A DNA stretch of 64,000 bases from assembly GCA_013177795.1 (NCBI GenBank), contig JABLXY010000003.1, positions 37,244 to 101,243 of the forward strand. The letters are read 5' to 3'. The position numbers were made by a program, and so were the translations under genes. Origin of the DNA: Syntrophaceae bacterium (GTDB taxonomy: Bacteria > Desulfobacterota > Syntrophia > Syntrophales > UBA2192). A model generated the notes under the pieces. The model was not told where the DNA came from. It worked only from the letters and a program-made list of their open reading frames with translations, and did not search any database. Shown here piece after piece: positions 24,769-34,515 of the stretch. The first letter of the stretch is position 1; each line of letters begins with the position of its first letter.

Positions 24769-25779
24769 ATGATCCGCGAAGCACTGGCGAAGGTCGTCCA
24801 GGGAATCGACCTCGAGGAATCGGAAATGACGGAGGTCATGACGGAGATCATGGAGGGGAAGGCGACACCCGCCCAGATCGGGGCCTTCATCACCGCCCTG
24901 CGCATGAAGGGGGAGACCGTCGCCGAGGTCACCGGCGCCGCACGGGTGATGCGCCTCAAGGCCACGCGCATCGACGCCCGCTCGCCCGTCATCGTCGATA
25001 CCTGCGGCACCGGGGGCGACGGCCGCAACACCTTCAACATCTCCACCACGGCGGCCTTCGTGGTGGCGGCCGCGGGGCTCACGGTGGCCAAGCACGGCAA
25101 CCGCGCCGTCTCGAGCGGCTGCGGCAGCGCCGACGTTCTCGAGGCGATCGGGGTCAACATCGATGCCCCCCCCGAGATCGTCGAGGAATGCATCCAGCAG
25201 GCGGGGATCGGGTTCCTCTTCGCGCCGAGGCTCCACGGGGCCATGAAGTACGCCATCGGGCCGCGGCGCGAGATCGGCCTGCGGACGATCTTCAACATGC
25301 TGGGGCCGCTGACCAACCCCGCCTCGGCGACGGCGCAGCTCGTCGGCGTCTACGACCCGAAGCTCACGGAGATGTTCGCGGGGGTGCTGAAGAACCTCGG
25401 GACGAAGCACGCCTTCGTCGTGCACGGATCGGACGGTCTCGACGAGGCCACCGTCACGGGCAGGACGCGCGTCTCGGAGCTCAAGGACGGGATCGTCAGG
25501 ACCTACAACATCGACCCCGTCGACTACTTCGGGGCGACCGACGGGGGGGAGTCGCTCGCCGGCGGCGATGCCTCGACGAATGCCGAGATCACCAAGGCCG
25601 TCCTTTCGGGCGAGGAGGGCGCCCGCCGCCGGATCGTCGTCCTGAACGCGGCGCTGGCCATCGTGGCCGGCGGGAAGGCGCAGTCGATCGCCGAGGGGGT
25701 CAAGGTCGCCGAGGAGTGCATCGACAGCGGCGCCGCAATCAAAAAGCTGCAGGCGCTCATCGAAATGAGCCGGAGCTGA
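24769..25779 (+). CDS. trpD: Anthranilate phosphoribosyltransferase
   Basis: TrpD joins anthranilate and PRPP. The 336-residue protein keeps all expected sites: DTCGTGGD (77-84), [27 protein letters not shown] (108 on), the FAPRLH and [13 protein letters not shown] anthranilate-site blocks, and GPLTNPA. It is the standard against which the diverged paralogue at 2023-3138 can be compared. Confidence 0.96.
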   Translation: MIREALAKVVQGIDLEESEMTEVMTEIMEGKATPAQIGAFITALRMKGETVAEVTGAARVMRLKATRIDARSPVIVDTCGTGGDGRNTFNISTTAAFVVAAAGLTVAKHGNRAVSSGCGSADVLEAIGVNIDAPPEIVEECIQQAGIGFLFAPRLHGAMKYAIGPRREIGLRTIFNMLGPLTNPASATAQLVGVYDPKLTEMFAGVLKNLGTKHAFVVHGSDGLDEATVTGRTRVSELKDGIVRTYNIDPVDYFGATDGGESLAGGDASTNAEITKAVLSGEEGARRRIVVLNAALAIVAGGKAQSIAEGVKVAEECIDSGAAIKKLQALIEMSRS

Positions 25780-25809
25780 AAGACGGGGTGCGGGGAAGAC
25801 CCCTGAGGC

Positions 25810-25846
25810 CTTCCCCTTTGAAAAAGGGGACAGGGGGGATTTTGCG
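25810..25846 (-). repeat. Dispersed GC hairpin repeat (copy B)
   Basis: CCCCTTT pairs with AAAGGGG (25813-25829) with flanking ggggggatttt. Read on the minus strand it lines up with copy A at 22612-22648 (AAATCCCC, then TCCCC, TTT, AAAGGGG, AAG). It fills the trpD-trpC gap. Confidence 0.6.
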
Positions 25847-25850
25847 ACAC

Positions 25851-26627
25851 ATGATTCTCCAGCAAATCATCGGCAACAAGCGCGACGAGGTTGCCCGCCA
25901 GAAACATATCCTTCCCCATTCGGAGCTGCGGCGGATGCTGGCTGACAGGGCGCCGACGCGCGACTTCGCGGCGGCGCTCCGGGGAAGCGGCTGTGCGGTG
26001 ATCGCCGAGGTCAAGCGCAGCTCGCCGTCGAAGGGCCGGATCCGCGACGACTTCGACCCCGTCGCGATCGCCCGCACCTACGAGGAAAGCGGGGCTTCGG
26101 CCGTCTCCATCCTGACGGAGAGGAAATTCTTCGAGGGCAGTGCCGCGTACGTGCCGCAGATCCGAAAGGCCGTCAATCTGCCTCTTCTTCGGAAGGACTT
26201 CGTCATCGATTCCTACCAGATCGCCGAGACCCGTGTCCTGGGCGGCGATGCCCTGCTTCTCATTGCGAGGGTCCTGGAAGCGGGTGAATTGCTGGACTTC
26301 ATCGGCCTCGCCTCCGAGCTTGGCCTTGCGGCCCTCGTGGAAGTGCACGACGAGGCCGATCTGGAAAAGGCCCTCTCGGCGGGTGCGCGGATCGTGGGGA
26401 TCAACAACCGCGACCTGCAGACCTTCCGGACGGACCTCGAGGTCAGCAGCCGACTTGCCCGCCGAATCCCGGAGGGCGTCACCGCGGTGAGCGAGAGCGG
26501 GATCGAGGGCCGCAGGGACATCGAGCGTCTCATGGAAGCGGGCATTCATGCCTTTCTCGTCGGCGAGAGCCTCATGCGGGAGGCGGACATCGGCAGAAAG
26601 CTGAGGGAACTGCTGGGCCATGAATAG
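25851..26627 (+). CDS. trpC: Indole-3-glycerol phosphate synthase
   Basis: TrpC closes the indole ring. The 258-residue barrel has VIAEVKRSSPSKGRI, the catalytic LLRKDFVIDSYQIAE, VGINNRDLQTF and TAVSESGIEGR. The start at 25851 is the first Met next to the conserved ILQQIIGNKRDEV; the frame upstream is repeat sequence. Confidence 0.95.
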   Translation: MILQQIIGNKRDEVARQKHILPHSELRRMLADRAPTRDFAAALRGSGCAVIAEVKRSSPSKGRIRDDFDPVAIARTYEESGASAVSILTERKFFEGSAAYVPQIRKAVNLPLLRKDFVIDSYQIAETRVLGGDALLLIARVLEAGELLDFIGLASELGLAALVEVHDEADLEKALSAGARIVGINNRDLQTFRTDLEVSSRLARRIPEGVTAVSESGIEGRRDIERLMEAGIHAFLVGESLMREADIGRKLRELLGHE

Positions 26628-26679
26628 GCATCGGGCCGCAGGCGACGGGCGACAGATCGGAAAGACGGAATAGACCGAA

Positions 26680-27372
26680 ATGGTTCAGATCAAGATCTGC
26701 GGCATTACCAATATGGGGGATGCACAGGCGGCAGCCGAAGCCGGGGCGGACGCATTGGGATTCGTGTTTCACCCCGCAAGCCCCCGCTGCGTGACTCCCG
26801 GCCAGGCCAGGGGGATCATCGATGCGCTGCCCCCGATGGTCTGCACGGTGGGGGTCTTCGTGAACCTGCCCGCCGATGAGGTGCTGCGGGTCGCGGATCT
26901 GTGCGGGCTCGACTTCATCCAGCTCCACGGGAGCGAAACGCCGGAATACTGCCGCCGCCTTCCCCGCGAGAGGCTGATCAAGGCCGTCTCCTTCCGGAGC
27001 GAGGCGGACTTCGTCGCAACGGACGATTACCCGGTGCGGGCCTTTCTCGTCGATGCCCGCGACCCGGTCCGCTTCGGCGGGACGGGGAAGACCTGCGACT
27101 GGGACCTCGCGCGCAGCTTCGCCCGCCGTCACCCCCTCATCCTGGCGGGGGGGCTGAACGCGGACAACGTCGGGGCGGCCCTGGAGGCGGTTCAGCCCCT
27201 GGCCGTCGACCTGTCGAGCGGGGTGGAGGCGTCACCGGGGAAAAAGGATCATGACAAGCTCCGCGCCCTCGCCGCCGCGGTCAGAACCCATGGTGCCCCG
27301 AGTTTCGCGGGTGACCGGGAACCCGTTTTCAGGAGAATCTCCCTGCGACATGGACTGAAGGGGGATTTATGA
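26680..27372 (+). CDS. trpF: Phosphoribosylanthranilate isomerase
   Basis: TrpF isomerises phosphoribosylanthranilate. The 230-residue barrel has [20 protein letters not shown] with the catalytic Cys, [23 protein letters not shown] with the catalytic Asp, and [10 protein letters not shown]. The C-terminal 25 residues (after ALAAAV) extend beyond the usual family end. Confidence 0.95.
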   Translation: MVQIKICGITNMGDAQAAAEAGADALGFVFHPASPRCVTPGQARGIIDALPPMVCTVGVFVNLPADEVLRVADLCGLDFIQLHGSETPEYCRRLPRERLIKAVSFRSEADFVATDDYPVRAFLVDARDPVRFGGTGKTCDWDLARSFARRHPLILAGGLNADNVGAALEAVQPLAVDLSSGVEASPGKKDHDKLRALAAAVRTHGAPSFAGDREPVFRRISLRHGLKGDL

Positions 27373-27406
27373 ACAGTGTCCGTCAGCAAAAAGAGGAGAC
27401 AGAGAC

Positions 27407-28618
27407 GTGAGGATGCCAACGCTGCCCGACAGGAAGGGGCATTTCGGGATATTCGGTGGGAGGTACGTTGCCGAGACGATCATGCCCGCGCTCGCTGAGC
27501 TGGAGGCCGCCTACAGGGCAAGCCGCAGGGACAGGGCCTTCCAGGCGGAGTTCCGGGACTATCTCCGGCAGTACTCGGGCAGGGAGACGCCGCTGTACCT
27601 TGCCCGCAACCTCACGGAGAGGCTCGGCGGGGCGAAGATCTACCTGAAGCGCGAGGACCTGAACCACACGGGCTCCCACAAGATCAACAACACCCTCGGC
27701 CAGGCCCTGCTGGCCCGGCGGATGGGGAAGCGCCGCGTCATCGCCGAGACGGGGGCCGGCCAGCACGGGGTGGCGACGGCCACCGTGGCCGCGCTCTTCG
27801 GGATGGAGTGCCGCGTCTTCATGGGCGAGGAGGACATCCGCCGGCAGGCGCCCAACGTGCTGCGGATGCGGATCCTGGGCGCCGAGGTGGTCCCCGTCAC
27901 GGCCGGCTCGGCCACCCTGAAGGACGCCATGAACGAGGCCATGCGCCACTGGGTGACGCACGTGCGCGACACGTTCTACATCATCGGCTCCGTCGCGGGC
28001 CCGCACCCCTACCCGATGATGGTCCGGGACTTCCAGAGCGTCATCGGCTGCGAGACGAGGCGCCAGATCCTCCGGCTGGAAGGCCGCCTGCCCGACTGCA
28101 TCGTGGCCTGCGTGGGCGGCGGCAGCAACGCCATGGGGATCTTCTTCCCCTTCCGCAACGACCGAGCCGTGCGCCTGGTCGGCGTCGAGGCGGCGGGGCT
28201 CGGGATCGCCACGGGAAAGCACTCGGCCTCCATCTCGGCGGGCAGCGTCGGCGTCCTGCACGGCAGCAAGTCCTACCTCCTGCAGGACGAAAACGGCCAG
28301 ATCCGCGAGGCCCACTCGGTGGCGGCAGGGCTCGATTACCCCGGCGTGGGGCCCGAGCACGGCTGGTTCAGGCAGACGGGAAGGGCGGACTACGTCTCCG
28401 TCGAGGACCGCGAGGCCCTGGAGGCCTTCCGCATGCTCTGCACCGCCGAGGGGATCATCCCCGCCATGGAGAGCGCCCACGCCGTCGCCTACGCCATGAG
28501 GCTGGCCCCGGCGATGGGGAAAGACCGGATCATCGTTGTCAACCTTTCGGGGCGGGGCGACAAGGACGCGGGGATCATCGCGGAGTCAGCGGGAGGAACG
28601 GTCCATGAAACGCATTGA
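27407..28618 (+). CDS. trpB: Tryptophan synthase beta chain
   Basis: TrpB condenses indole with serine using PLP. The 403-residue protein has [17 protein letters not shown], the PLP lysine in [17 protein letters not shown] near 85, [23 protein letters not shown] and [12 protein letters not shown]. The start is GTG at 27407 behind AGAGGAG; an ATG two codons later is also possible. It overlaps trpA by 14 bases. Confidence 0.96.
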   Translation: MRMPTLPDRKGHFGIFGGRYVAETIMPALAELEAAYRASRRDRAFQAEFRDYLRQYSGRETPLYLARNLTERLGGAKIYLKREDLNHTGSHKINNTLGQALLARRMGKRRVIAETGAGQHGVATATVAALFGMECRVFMGEEDIRRQAPNVLRMRILGAEVVPVTAGSATLKDAMNEAMRHWVTHVRDTFYIIGSVAGPHPYPMMVRDFQSVIGCETRRQILRLEGRLPDCIVACVGGGSNAMGIFFPFRNDRAVRLVGVEAAGLGIATGKHSASISAGSVGVLHGSKSYLLQDENGQIREAHSVAAGLDYPGVGPEHGWFRQTGRADYVSVEDREALEAFRMLCTAEGIIPAMESAHAVAYAMRLAPAMGKDRIIVVNLSGRGDKDAGIIAESAGGTVHETH

Positions 28619-29414
28619 AAAGACCTTCGCAGAGCTGAAGAGAAAAGGCGAGAAGGCCCTCGTTGCCTACATCACGGCGGGCTACCCCGACCTGGATACG
28701 ACGCGGCGCCTGATCCCGGCCCTGGAGAATGCCGGCGTGGACATCCTGGAGGTGGGGGTGCCCTTCTCGGACCCCACGGCCGACGGGCCCGTGATCCAGG
28801 CTGCATCCCAGGCGGCCCTGAAAAAGGGCGCAACCCTCACCCGCATCCTGGACCTCGTCGGCGATCTTCGGGGTGCTGTCGGGATCCCGATCGTGCTCTT
28901 CAGCTACTACAACCCCATCTTCTCCATGGGGAACGAGAGCTTTGCGAGGCGAGCCTCCGCCGCGGGGGTGGACGGGGTGCTCGTCGTGGACCTCCCGGCG
29001 GAGGAAGCGGGAGAGCTCCGCCGCCACACCGACCCGGCCGGCATCGACTTCATCTCCCTCGTGGCGCCCACGACGGGCACGGACCGGGTGAAAAAGATCC
29101 TCAGGGCGGCCACGGGGTTCGTCTACTACATCTCGGTCACCGGCGTCACGGGCACCCGCGACCCCGAGTTGGAGGAGACGCGCGCAAACGTCGAGGCGAT
29201 CCGTTCACTGACGAAGCTCCCCGTCGTCGTGGGCTTCGGCGTCTCCACGCCCGAGCAGGCCCGCCGGGTGGGCGGCATGGCCGACGGCGCCGTCGTCGGG
29301 AGCGCCTTCGTGCGGCTCATCGGCGAGAGGGCGGGCGACCCGGGAATGGCGGCTGCCGTGGGAGACTACGCGGCCTCGCTCAAGGCGGCCCTTCGCCGCC
29401 GCCCTTCCGTTTGA
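28605..29414 (+). CDS. trpA: Tryptophan synthase alpha chain
   Basis: TrpA cleaves indole glycerol phosphate and passes indole to TrpB. The 269-residue barrel has the catalytic Glu and Asp in [38 protein letters not shown] and VTGVTGTR, then [12 protein letters not shown]. The start at 28605 has GGGAGGA upstream. It ends the trp operon. Confidence 0.96.
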   Translation: MKRIEKTFAELKRKGEKALVAYITAGYPDLDTTRRLIPALENAGVDILEVGVPFSDPTADGPVIQAASQAALKKGATLTRILDLVGDLRGAVGIPIVLFSYYNPIFSMGNESFARRASAAGVDGVLVVDLPAEEAGELRRHTDPAGIDFISLVAPTTGTDRVKKILRAATGFVYYISVTGVTGTRDPELEETRANVEAIRSLTKLPVVVGFGVSTPEQARRVGGMADGAVVGSAFVRLIGERAGDPGMAAAVGDYAASLKAALRRRPSV

Positions 29415-29423
29415 TCGAGGGCC

Positions 29424-29452
29424 TTGTCGGCGGCACGCGATCTTGGTATAGG
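29424..29452 (+). promoter_or_regulatory. Sigma-70-like promoter of the NtrC-type regulator
   Basis: TTGTCG is followed after 17 bases by TATAGG, just after trpA. The start would be near 29459. A CGGCGG/CCGCCG hairpin follows in the short leader. Confidence 0.5.
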
Positions 29453-29502
29453 GGAGACACGGCGGCTGAAACCGCCGGCGTGATCGGAGGCGACCTGTCC
29501 GC

Positions 29503-30864
29503 TTGAAACGAATCCTGATTGTCGATAACGACGAGCCGGCACGGACCGCGCTGGCCGCCTTGCTTCGCGATGAAGGGTACGAGATTGATGAAGCGACCAC
29601 CGAGATCGAGGCCATGCAGCTCGTGGAGCGACGCATCCCGGATCTGGTCGTTTCAGATCTGTGCGCACCGGACTGCTTCTGCGTCGGCCTGCTGCACTGG
29701 ATCAAGGAGCACCACCCCCACCTGGACGTGATCATCGTCACGGCCTTCGGCTCCATCGACTGCGTCGTCAAGACGATCAAGATGGGCGCCCTCAACTATG
29801 TCATGAAGCCCGTAAACAACAGGAAGTTCCTCGAGATCGTCCGCGAGGCCCTGCACCGGCGCGAGGGCGGGATGCAATCCCTGCGACGGGTCAACGAGCC
29901 CTACTGCTACCTCGTCGACGAGGTGGTGGGGGTCTCGCGCAGCATGGAGCAGGTTCTCAAGACGGCCCTCCGGGTCACCGACGTCGACAGCAGCATTCTC
30001 ATCCGTGGCGAGAGCGGCACGGGCAAGGAGCTCATCGCCCGGATCCTCCACAACCGCAGCACCCATCGGCGCAACCGGCAATTCGTCGCCATCAACTGCG
30101 CCGCCATCCCCGGCGAGATCCTCGAGAGCGAACTCTTCGGCTCCGTGCGGGGGGCTTTTACGGGGGCGACGCAGACCCGCAAGGGTCTCATCGAGGTGGC
30201 CGACGGCGGGACACTCTTCATGGACGAGATCGGCGACACCTCGCCGCAGTTCCAGTCGAAGCTGCTGCGCGTCATTCAGGAAAAGGAGATCCGGCGGGTG
30301 GGCGATACGGCATCGCGCTCCGTCGACGTGCGCATCGTGGCCGCCACCAACCGGGATCTCAAGAAGATGATCGGCGAAGGCACCTTTCGGGAGGACCTGT
30401 ACTACCGGCTGAGCGTCATCGACATCATCGTCCCGCCGCTGCGGGAGCGCAAGGAAGACATCCAGCCCCTCGTGGACTACTTTCTCCAGGACATCAACGG
30501 CAGGCTCGGCACCGGGATCGAGGGTGTCTCCGCGCAGGCCATGGCGGTCCTCATGGCCTACCCCTGGCCCGGAAATGTCCGGGAGCTGCGGAACAGCCTG
30601 GAGAGGGCCGCTCTGCTGTCGGGCCACAAGATGCTCAAGCCTGAGGACTTCCCGCTGGCCTTCGAGCACTACCTCCGGCTCACGGAGAAGGACAGGGACG
30701 ATGAGATCATCCCCCTGAAGGAGATGGAGCGCCGCCACCTGCTCAAGGCCATGCAGAAGTACAACTACAACCAGAAGCTTGTGGCGAAGAAGCTCGGCAT
30801 CGGCTACACGACGCTCTGGCGAAAGCTCAAGGAATCCGAGAAAGACTTCAACTCGACGCCCTGA
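29503..30864 (+). CDS. Sigma-54-dependent response regulator (NtrC family)
   Basis: This 453-residue protein has a receiver domain (1-125; phospho-acceptor Asp52 in VVSDL, Thr80, Lys102) and an AAA+ domain. The AAA+ domain carries Walker A GESGTGKE (169-176), the sigma-54 contact loop GAFTGA (217-222), Walker B GTLFMDEIGD and the R-finger region YYRLSVIDI. A Fis-type helix-turn-helix ends the protein (about 410-448). No sensor kinase gene adjoins it. The sigma-54 promoter 195 bases downstream, in front of the nuo operon, is the obvious target. The start is TTG at 29503 with GGAGG 13 bases upstream, so it is less certain. Confidence 0.93.
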   Translation: MKRILIVDNDEPARTALAALLRDEGYEIDEATTEIEAMQLVERRIPDLVVSDLCAPDCFCVGLLHWIKEHHPHLDVIIVTAFGSIDCVVKTIKMGALNYVMKPVNNRKFLEIVREALHRREGGMQSLRRVNEPYCYLVDEVVGVSRSMEQVLKTALRVTDVDSSILIRGESGTGKELIARILHNRSTHRRNRQFVAINCAAIPGEILESELFGSVRGAFTGATQTRKGLIEVADGGTLFMDEIGDTSPQFQSKLLRVIQEKEIRRVGDTASRSVDVRIVAATNRDLKKMIGEGTFREDLYYRLSVIDIIVPPLRERKEDIQPLVDYFLQDINGRLGTGIEGVSAQAMAVLMAYPWPGNVRELRNSLERAALLSGHKMLKPEDFPLAFEHYLRLTEKDRDDEIIPLKEMERRHLLKAMQKYNYNQKLVAKKLGIGYTTLWRKLKESEKDFNSTP

Positions 30865-30888
30865 GAGCGTGCGCTGAGCGAACACCCC

Positions 30889-30997
30889 ATTTCGTTTTGA
30901 AATACCCCCGCCCCGCCACACCCCCCCATCGGGACCCCGCAGCCCATGTGACCCGCGGTCAGTTCCAGCCGGAAAATTAAATATTTCCCATTGAAAT
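30889..30997 (+). promoter_or_regulatory. Two ATTTC-N5-GAAAT palindromes, candidate activator sites
   Basis: ATTTCGTTTTGAAAT (30889-30903) and ATTTCCCATTGAAAT (30983-30997) are two copies of one palindrome. Their centres are 94 bases apart, about nine helical turns, and lie roughly 170 and 75 bases upstream of the sigma-54 promoter. This is the usual place for binding sites of an NtrC-type activator. Function is inferred. Confidence 0.5.
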
Positions 30998-31059
30998 CAA
31001 TTTCTTGAGCCGCCGCTGGCCGTCCTGGACCCGCCGCTTGCCACAGGGTGGCTTTCCCG

Positions 31060-31075
31060 TGGCACGGCCGTTGCC
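31060..31075 (+). promoter_or_regulatory. Sigma-54 promoter of the nuo operon
   Basis: TGGCACGGCCGTTGCC has GG and GC separated by exactly 10 bases and matches the -24/-12 consensus TGGCAC-N5-TTGC. Transcription would start near 31086, 33 bases before nuoA. Confidence 0.85.
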
Positions 31076-31118
31076 ATCCATCGCTCATCCTCTATTGAAA
31101 GGGGCAACACGCAACGGG

Positions 31119-31462
31119 ATGACGGCCTCCACCTCCATCTCCATCTATCTGCTGCTGGTCGTCGGGTCGGCAGCCCTGATCCTTCTGCTCTCCCATTGGG
31201 TCGGGCGCCGCCCCCTGACCCCCGAAAAGGACGTGCCCTACGAATGCGGCATGCCCCCCGCCGGGAGGGCGGGCACACAGTTTCCCGTCCGGTTCTACAA
31301 GATAGCCCTGCTCTTCGTCGTCTTCGACGTGGAAATCGTCTTTCTGTACCTCTGGGCCGTCGTGGTCCGGGATCTCGGCTTCTTCGGGCTCGTCGAGATG
31401 TTCGTCTTCATCGCCGTCCTGCTGGCGGCCCTCGTCTACGTCTGGCACAAAGGAGACCTGCA

Positions 31463-31472
<10 letters not shown>
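31119..31472 (+). CDS. nuoA: NADH-quinone oxidoreductase subunit A
   Basis: NuoA is a three-helix membrane subunit at the junction of the complex I arms. The 117-residue protein has helices near 8-30, 62-84 and 90-110, with the conserved loop [10 protein letters not shown] and [20 protein letters not shown]. The start at 31119 follows GAAAGGGG. An upstream in-frame ATG at 31005 lies before the sigma-54 promoter and is rejected. It is the first gene of the operon. Confidence 0.95.
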
Positions 31473-31938
<466 letters not shown>

Positions 31939-31942
<4 letters not shown>

Positions 31943-32394
31943 ACCTTGACGCCCTCCGGGCGCGCTTCGGCACGGCCCTCGGCGAGCCGGCAACGTTTCG
32001 CGGCGAGACGACCCTGACGGTGGATCGCAACATTCTTGTCGCGCTCTGTGAATGCCTACGCGATGACGAAGCCCTTGCCTTCGATTTCCTCGCCGACCTG
32101 TGCGGCGTAGACCGCCATCCTGCCGCGCCGCGCTTCGAGGTGGTCTACCACCTGTATTCGGTGCGGCACGGGCACCGTCTCCGGGTCAAGGTTGCACTCG
32201 AAGAGGAAGACCCGGTCATCGACTCCGTCACGGGGGTCTGGGAGACGGCTGACTGGCACGAGCGGGAGTGCTTCGACCTCTTCGGGATCCGTTTCCGCAA
32301 TCACCCCGACCTCAGGCGCATCCTGCTGCCCGACGATTTCGAGGGGCACCCGCTGCGGAAGGACTTCCCCCTGGAGGGGACGGACAGGACATGA
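31939..32394 (+). CDS. nuoC: NADH-quinone oxidoreductase subunit C
   Basis: NuoC is the 30-kDa-type subunit of the connecting module. The 151-residue protein contains the family signature [20 protein letters not shown] and [20 protein letters not shown] in the C-terminal half. It is separate from NuoD, unlike the fused NuoCD of enterobacteria. ATGA overlaps join it to nuoB and nuoD. Confidence 0.94.
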
Positions 32395-33560
32395 GCGCCG
32401 AGACCCTGAGCCTGAACCTGGGCCCTCAGCATCCGAGCACCCACGGGGTTCTGCGCGTCATCCTCGAGCTCGACGGCGAGACCGTCGTCGACGCCCGCCC
32501 CGACATCGGCTTTCTGCACCGGGGTATCGAGAAGCTCGCCGAGAGCCGCACGTACCACCAGGTCATCGTACTCACCGACCGCCTCGACTACCTGGCGGCC
32601 CTGAGCAACAACCTGGCCTATGTCCTGGCGGTGGAAAAGCTCATGGACATCGAGGTCCCCCGGCGGGCCCGCTACGTCCGCGTCGCCCTGGCCGAGCTGC
32701 AGCGGATCGCGAGCCACCTGTTCTGGCTCGGCACCCACGCCCACGACCTCGGGGCCATGACGCCGCTGTTCTATGCCCTGCGCGAGCGGGAGGCGCTCAT
32801 GGACATCTTCGAGACGCTCTCGGGCTCCCGGCTGACGCCCAGCTTTCTGCGGGTCGGGGGCCTGGCGGCCGACATCGACGGCCGCTTTGTCGGGTCCGTG
32901 CGGGCCTTCACGGACACCTTCCAGAAACGGGTGGACGAGTACGAGACGCTGCTGACGGACAACCCCATCTGGAAGCGCCGGACGAAGGGGGTCGGCGTTC
33001 TCGACGCGGGGCAGTGCATCCGCCTGGGCATTTCGGGTCCCATGCTGCGCAGCGCCGGGGTGCCCCTGGACCTGCGGAGGGCGCAGCCGTACAGCGGCTA
33101 CGACGAATTTCATTTTGAAATACCCACCGGAACGGCAGGGGACGTCTACGACCGGTACCTCGTCCGCATCCGGGAGATGCGCGAAAGCGCCCGCATCGCC
33201 CGGCAGGCCGTCGACGGGCTCCCCGAGGGGCCCTGGACGGCGTCGGGCTCGCCGGCCGTCTTCCCCGCGAAGGACGAGCTGAAGCACAGCATCGCCGGCC
33301 TCATCCGGCATTTCGGTCTCGTCATGGAGGGCATGAAGCCCCCGGCGGGCGAAGTCTATCACGCCGTCGAGTCGCCGCGGGGCGAGCTGGGGTTCTACAT
33401 CGTCAGCGACGGCGGCCCGCGGCCCCTGCGGCTCAAGGTCCGCCCCCCGTCCTTCGTGAACCTCCAGGGCCTCGTGAAGATGATCCGCGGCAGGCTCCTG
33501 GCCGACGTGGTGGCCGTCATCGGGGCCGTGGACATCGTGCTGGCCGAGGTGGACCGGTAA
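32391..33560 (+). CDS. nuoD: NADH-quinone oxidoreductase subunit D
   Basis: NuoD (49-kDa type) forms the quinone pocket with NuoB. The 389-residue protein has LNLGPQHPSTHGVLRV at the start, DIGFLHRGIEKLAE, the quinone-site region LFWLGTHAHDLG, and a C terminus ending in DIVLAEVDR. It is followed by a 46-bp purine-rich gap before nuoE. Confidence 0.95.
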   Translation: MSAETLSLNLGPQHPSTHGVLRVILELDGETVVDARPDIGFLHRGIEKLAESRTYHQVIVLTDRLDYLAALSNNLAYVLAVEKLMDIEVPRRARYVRVALAELQRIASHLFWLGTHAHDLGAMTPLFYALREREALMDIFETLSGSRLTPSFLRVGGLAADIDGRFVGSVRAFTDTFQKRVDEYETLLTDNPIWKRRTKGVGVLDAGQCIRLGISGPMLRSAGVPLDLRRAQPYSGYDEFHFEIPTGTAGDVYDRYLVRIREMRESARIARQAVDGLPEGPWTASGSPAVFPAKDELKHSIAGLIRHFGLVMEGMKPPAGEVYHAVESPRGELGFYIVSDGGPRPLRLKVRPPSFVNLQGLVKMIRGRLLADVVAVIGAVDIVLAEVDR

Positions 33561-33606
33561 AAAAGGCAAAGGGCGAAAGGCATTCGGTCAAGGGAGAAGG
33601 GAAACG

Positions 33607-34089
33607 ATGAGACAGGAGCTCGTGAAACAGTTTTCTGAGGAGCAGATGGCGAAAGTGGACGCCCTGATCGAGTCGCACCGCAGGGTGCCCGGCTCCCTGC
33701 TCGTGGTGCTCGAGAAGGTGCAGGACATCACCCTGTACTTGCCCGTGACTCTCCAGCGATACATCGCCGAGGGGATGGGGATCCCCCCGAGCAAGGTTTC
33801 CGGCGTGGTGACCTTCTACTCCTACTTCAGCACCGTCCCGCGGGGGCGAAAGGTCGTCAAGGTCTGCAGCGGGACCGCCTGCTACGTGAAGCGCTCCGGC
33901 GAGATCATGGACCGGCTCAAGCAGAAGATCGGGGTCGAGGAGGGGGAGGTCTCCGCCGACGGCGAGTACTCCATCGAGGAGGTCCGCTGCCTGGGGGCCT
34001 GCGGCCTGGCGCCCGTCGTCGTCATCGGCGAGGAGACCTTCGGCCTCATCGACCCGGAACACGTGGAGGAGATCATCGAAAAGACCTGA
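33607..34089 (+). CDS. nuoE: NADH-quinone oxidoreductase subunit E
   Basis: NuoE is a thioredoxin-fold [2Fe-2S] protein of the NADH module. The 160-residue protein has a helical N-terminal part and the ligands C-x4-C (CSGTAC) and C-x3-C (CLGAC). The same family supplies HydC/HndA subunits of bifurcating hydrogenases, which suits the next two genes. Confidence 0.94.
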   Translation: MRQELVKQFSEEQMAKVDALIESHRRVPGSLLVVLEKVQDITLYLPVTLQRYIAEGMGIPPSKVSGVVTFYSYFSTVPRGRKVVKVCSGTACYVKRSGEIMDRLKQKIGVEEGEVSADGEYSIEEVRCLGACGLAPVVVIGEETFGLIDPEHVEEIIEKT

Positions 34090-34122
34090 AACCGGGCTTT
34101 TGGGGAAACGGGGTGCGCGCAC

Positions 34123-34515
34123 ATGACCATCAAGGAATTGACTGAAATCAAGGAAAGCTACATCGACGAGCGGAAGAAAGAGCTCGAGGAGGGCGTGGCG
34201 ACCGTCGACGTCCACATGGGCACCTGCGGCATTGCCGCCGGCGGGCGCAATGTCTTTTCCGCCCTGCAGGGGGAGATCGAGCGCCTCGGGATCGGCCGCG
34301 TGAAGCTGCGCGTCACGGGCTGCGCGGGACTCTGCAGCATGGAGCCCATGATCACCGTGCATCTTCCCGGGCAGGCGCCCGTCAAATACGGCAAGCTCGA
34401 CGCCGCGAAGACCCGGGAGATCTTCTACAGCCACGTCCTAGGCGGCCGCCCGAAGGCGGAGTACGCCATCGGGCAGGGTCTCGAGAAACCGCAGAAACGG
34501 GTGGAGATCGAATGA
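34123..34515 (+). CDS. HndB-like [2Fe-2S] thioredoxin-fold ferredoxin
   Basis: This 130-residue protein has HMGTCGIAAGGRNVF followed by VTGCAGLCSMEPMITV, a two-cysteine plus two-cysteine [2Fe-2S] pattern. It resembles HndB of NADP-reducing hydrogenases and the N-terminal domain of HydB. Standard nuo operons lack it. It sits between nuoE and nuoF with an ATGA overlap to nuoF, so it is probably an added subunit of the NADH/ferredoxin module. Its partner is inferred from position. Confidence 0.85.
   Translation: MTIKELTEIKESYIDERKKELEEGVATVDVHMGTCGIAAGGRNVFSALQGEIERLGIGRVKLRVTGCAGLCSMEPMITVHLPGQAPVKYGKLDAAKTREIFYSHVLGGRPKAEYAIGQGLEKPQKRVEIE

Noticed and set aside
33107..33121. A third ATTTC-N5-GAAAT palindrome inside nuoD.
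   Set aside because: It encodes the conserved NuoD segment DEFHFEIP, so coding constraint explains it.
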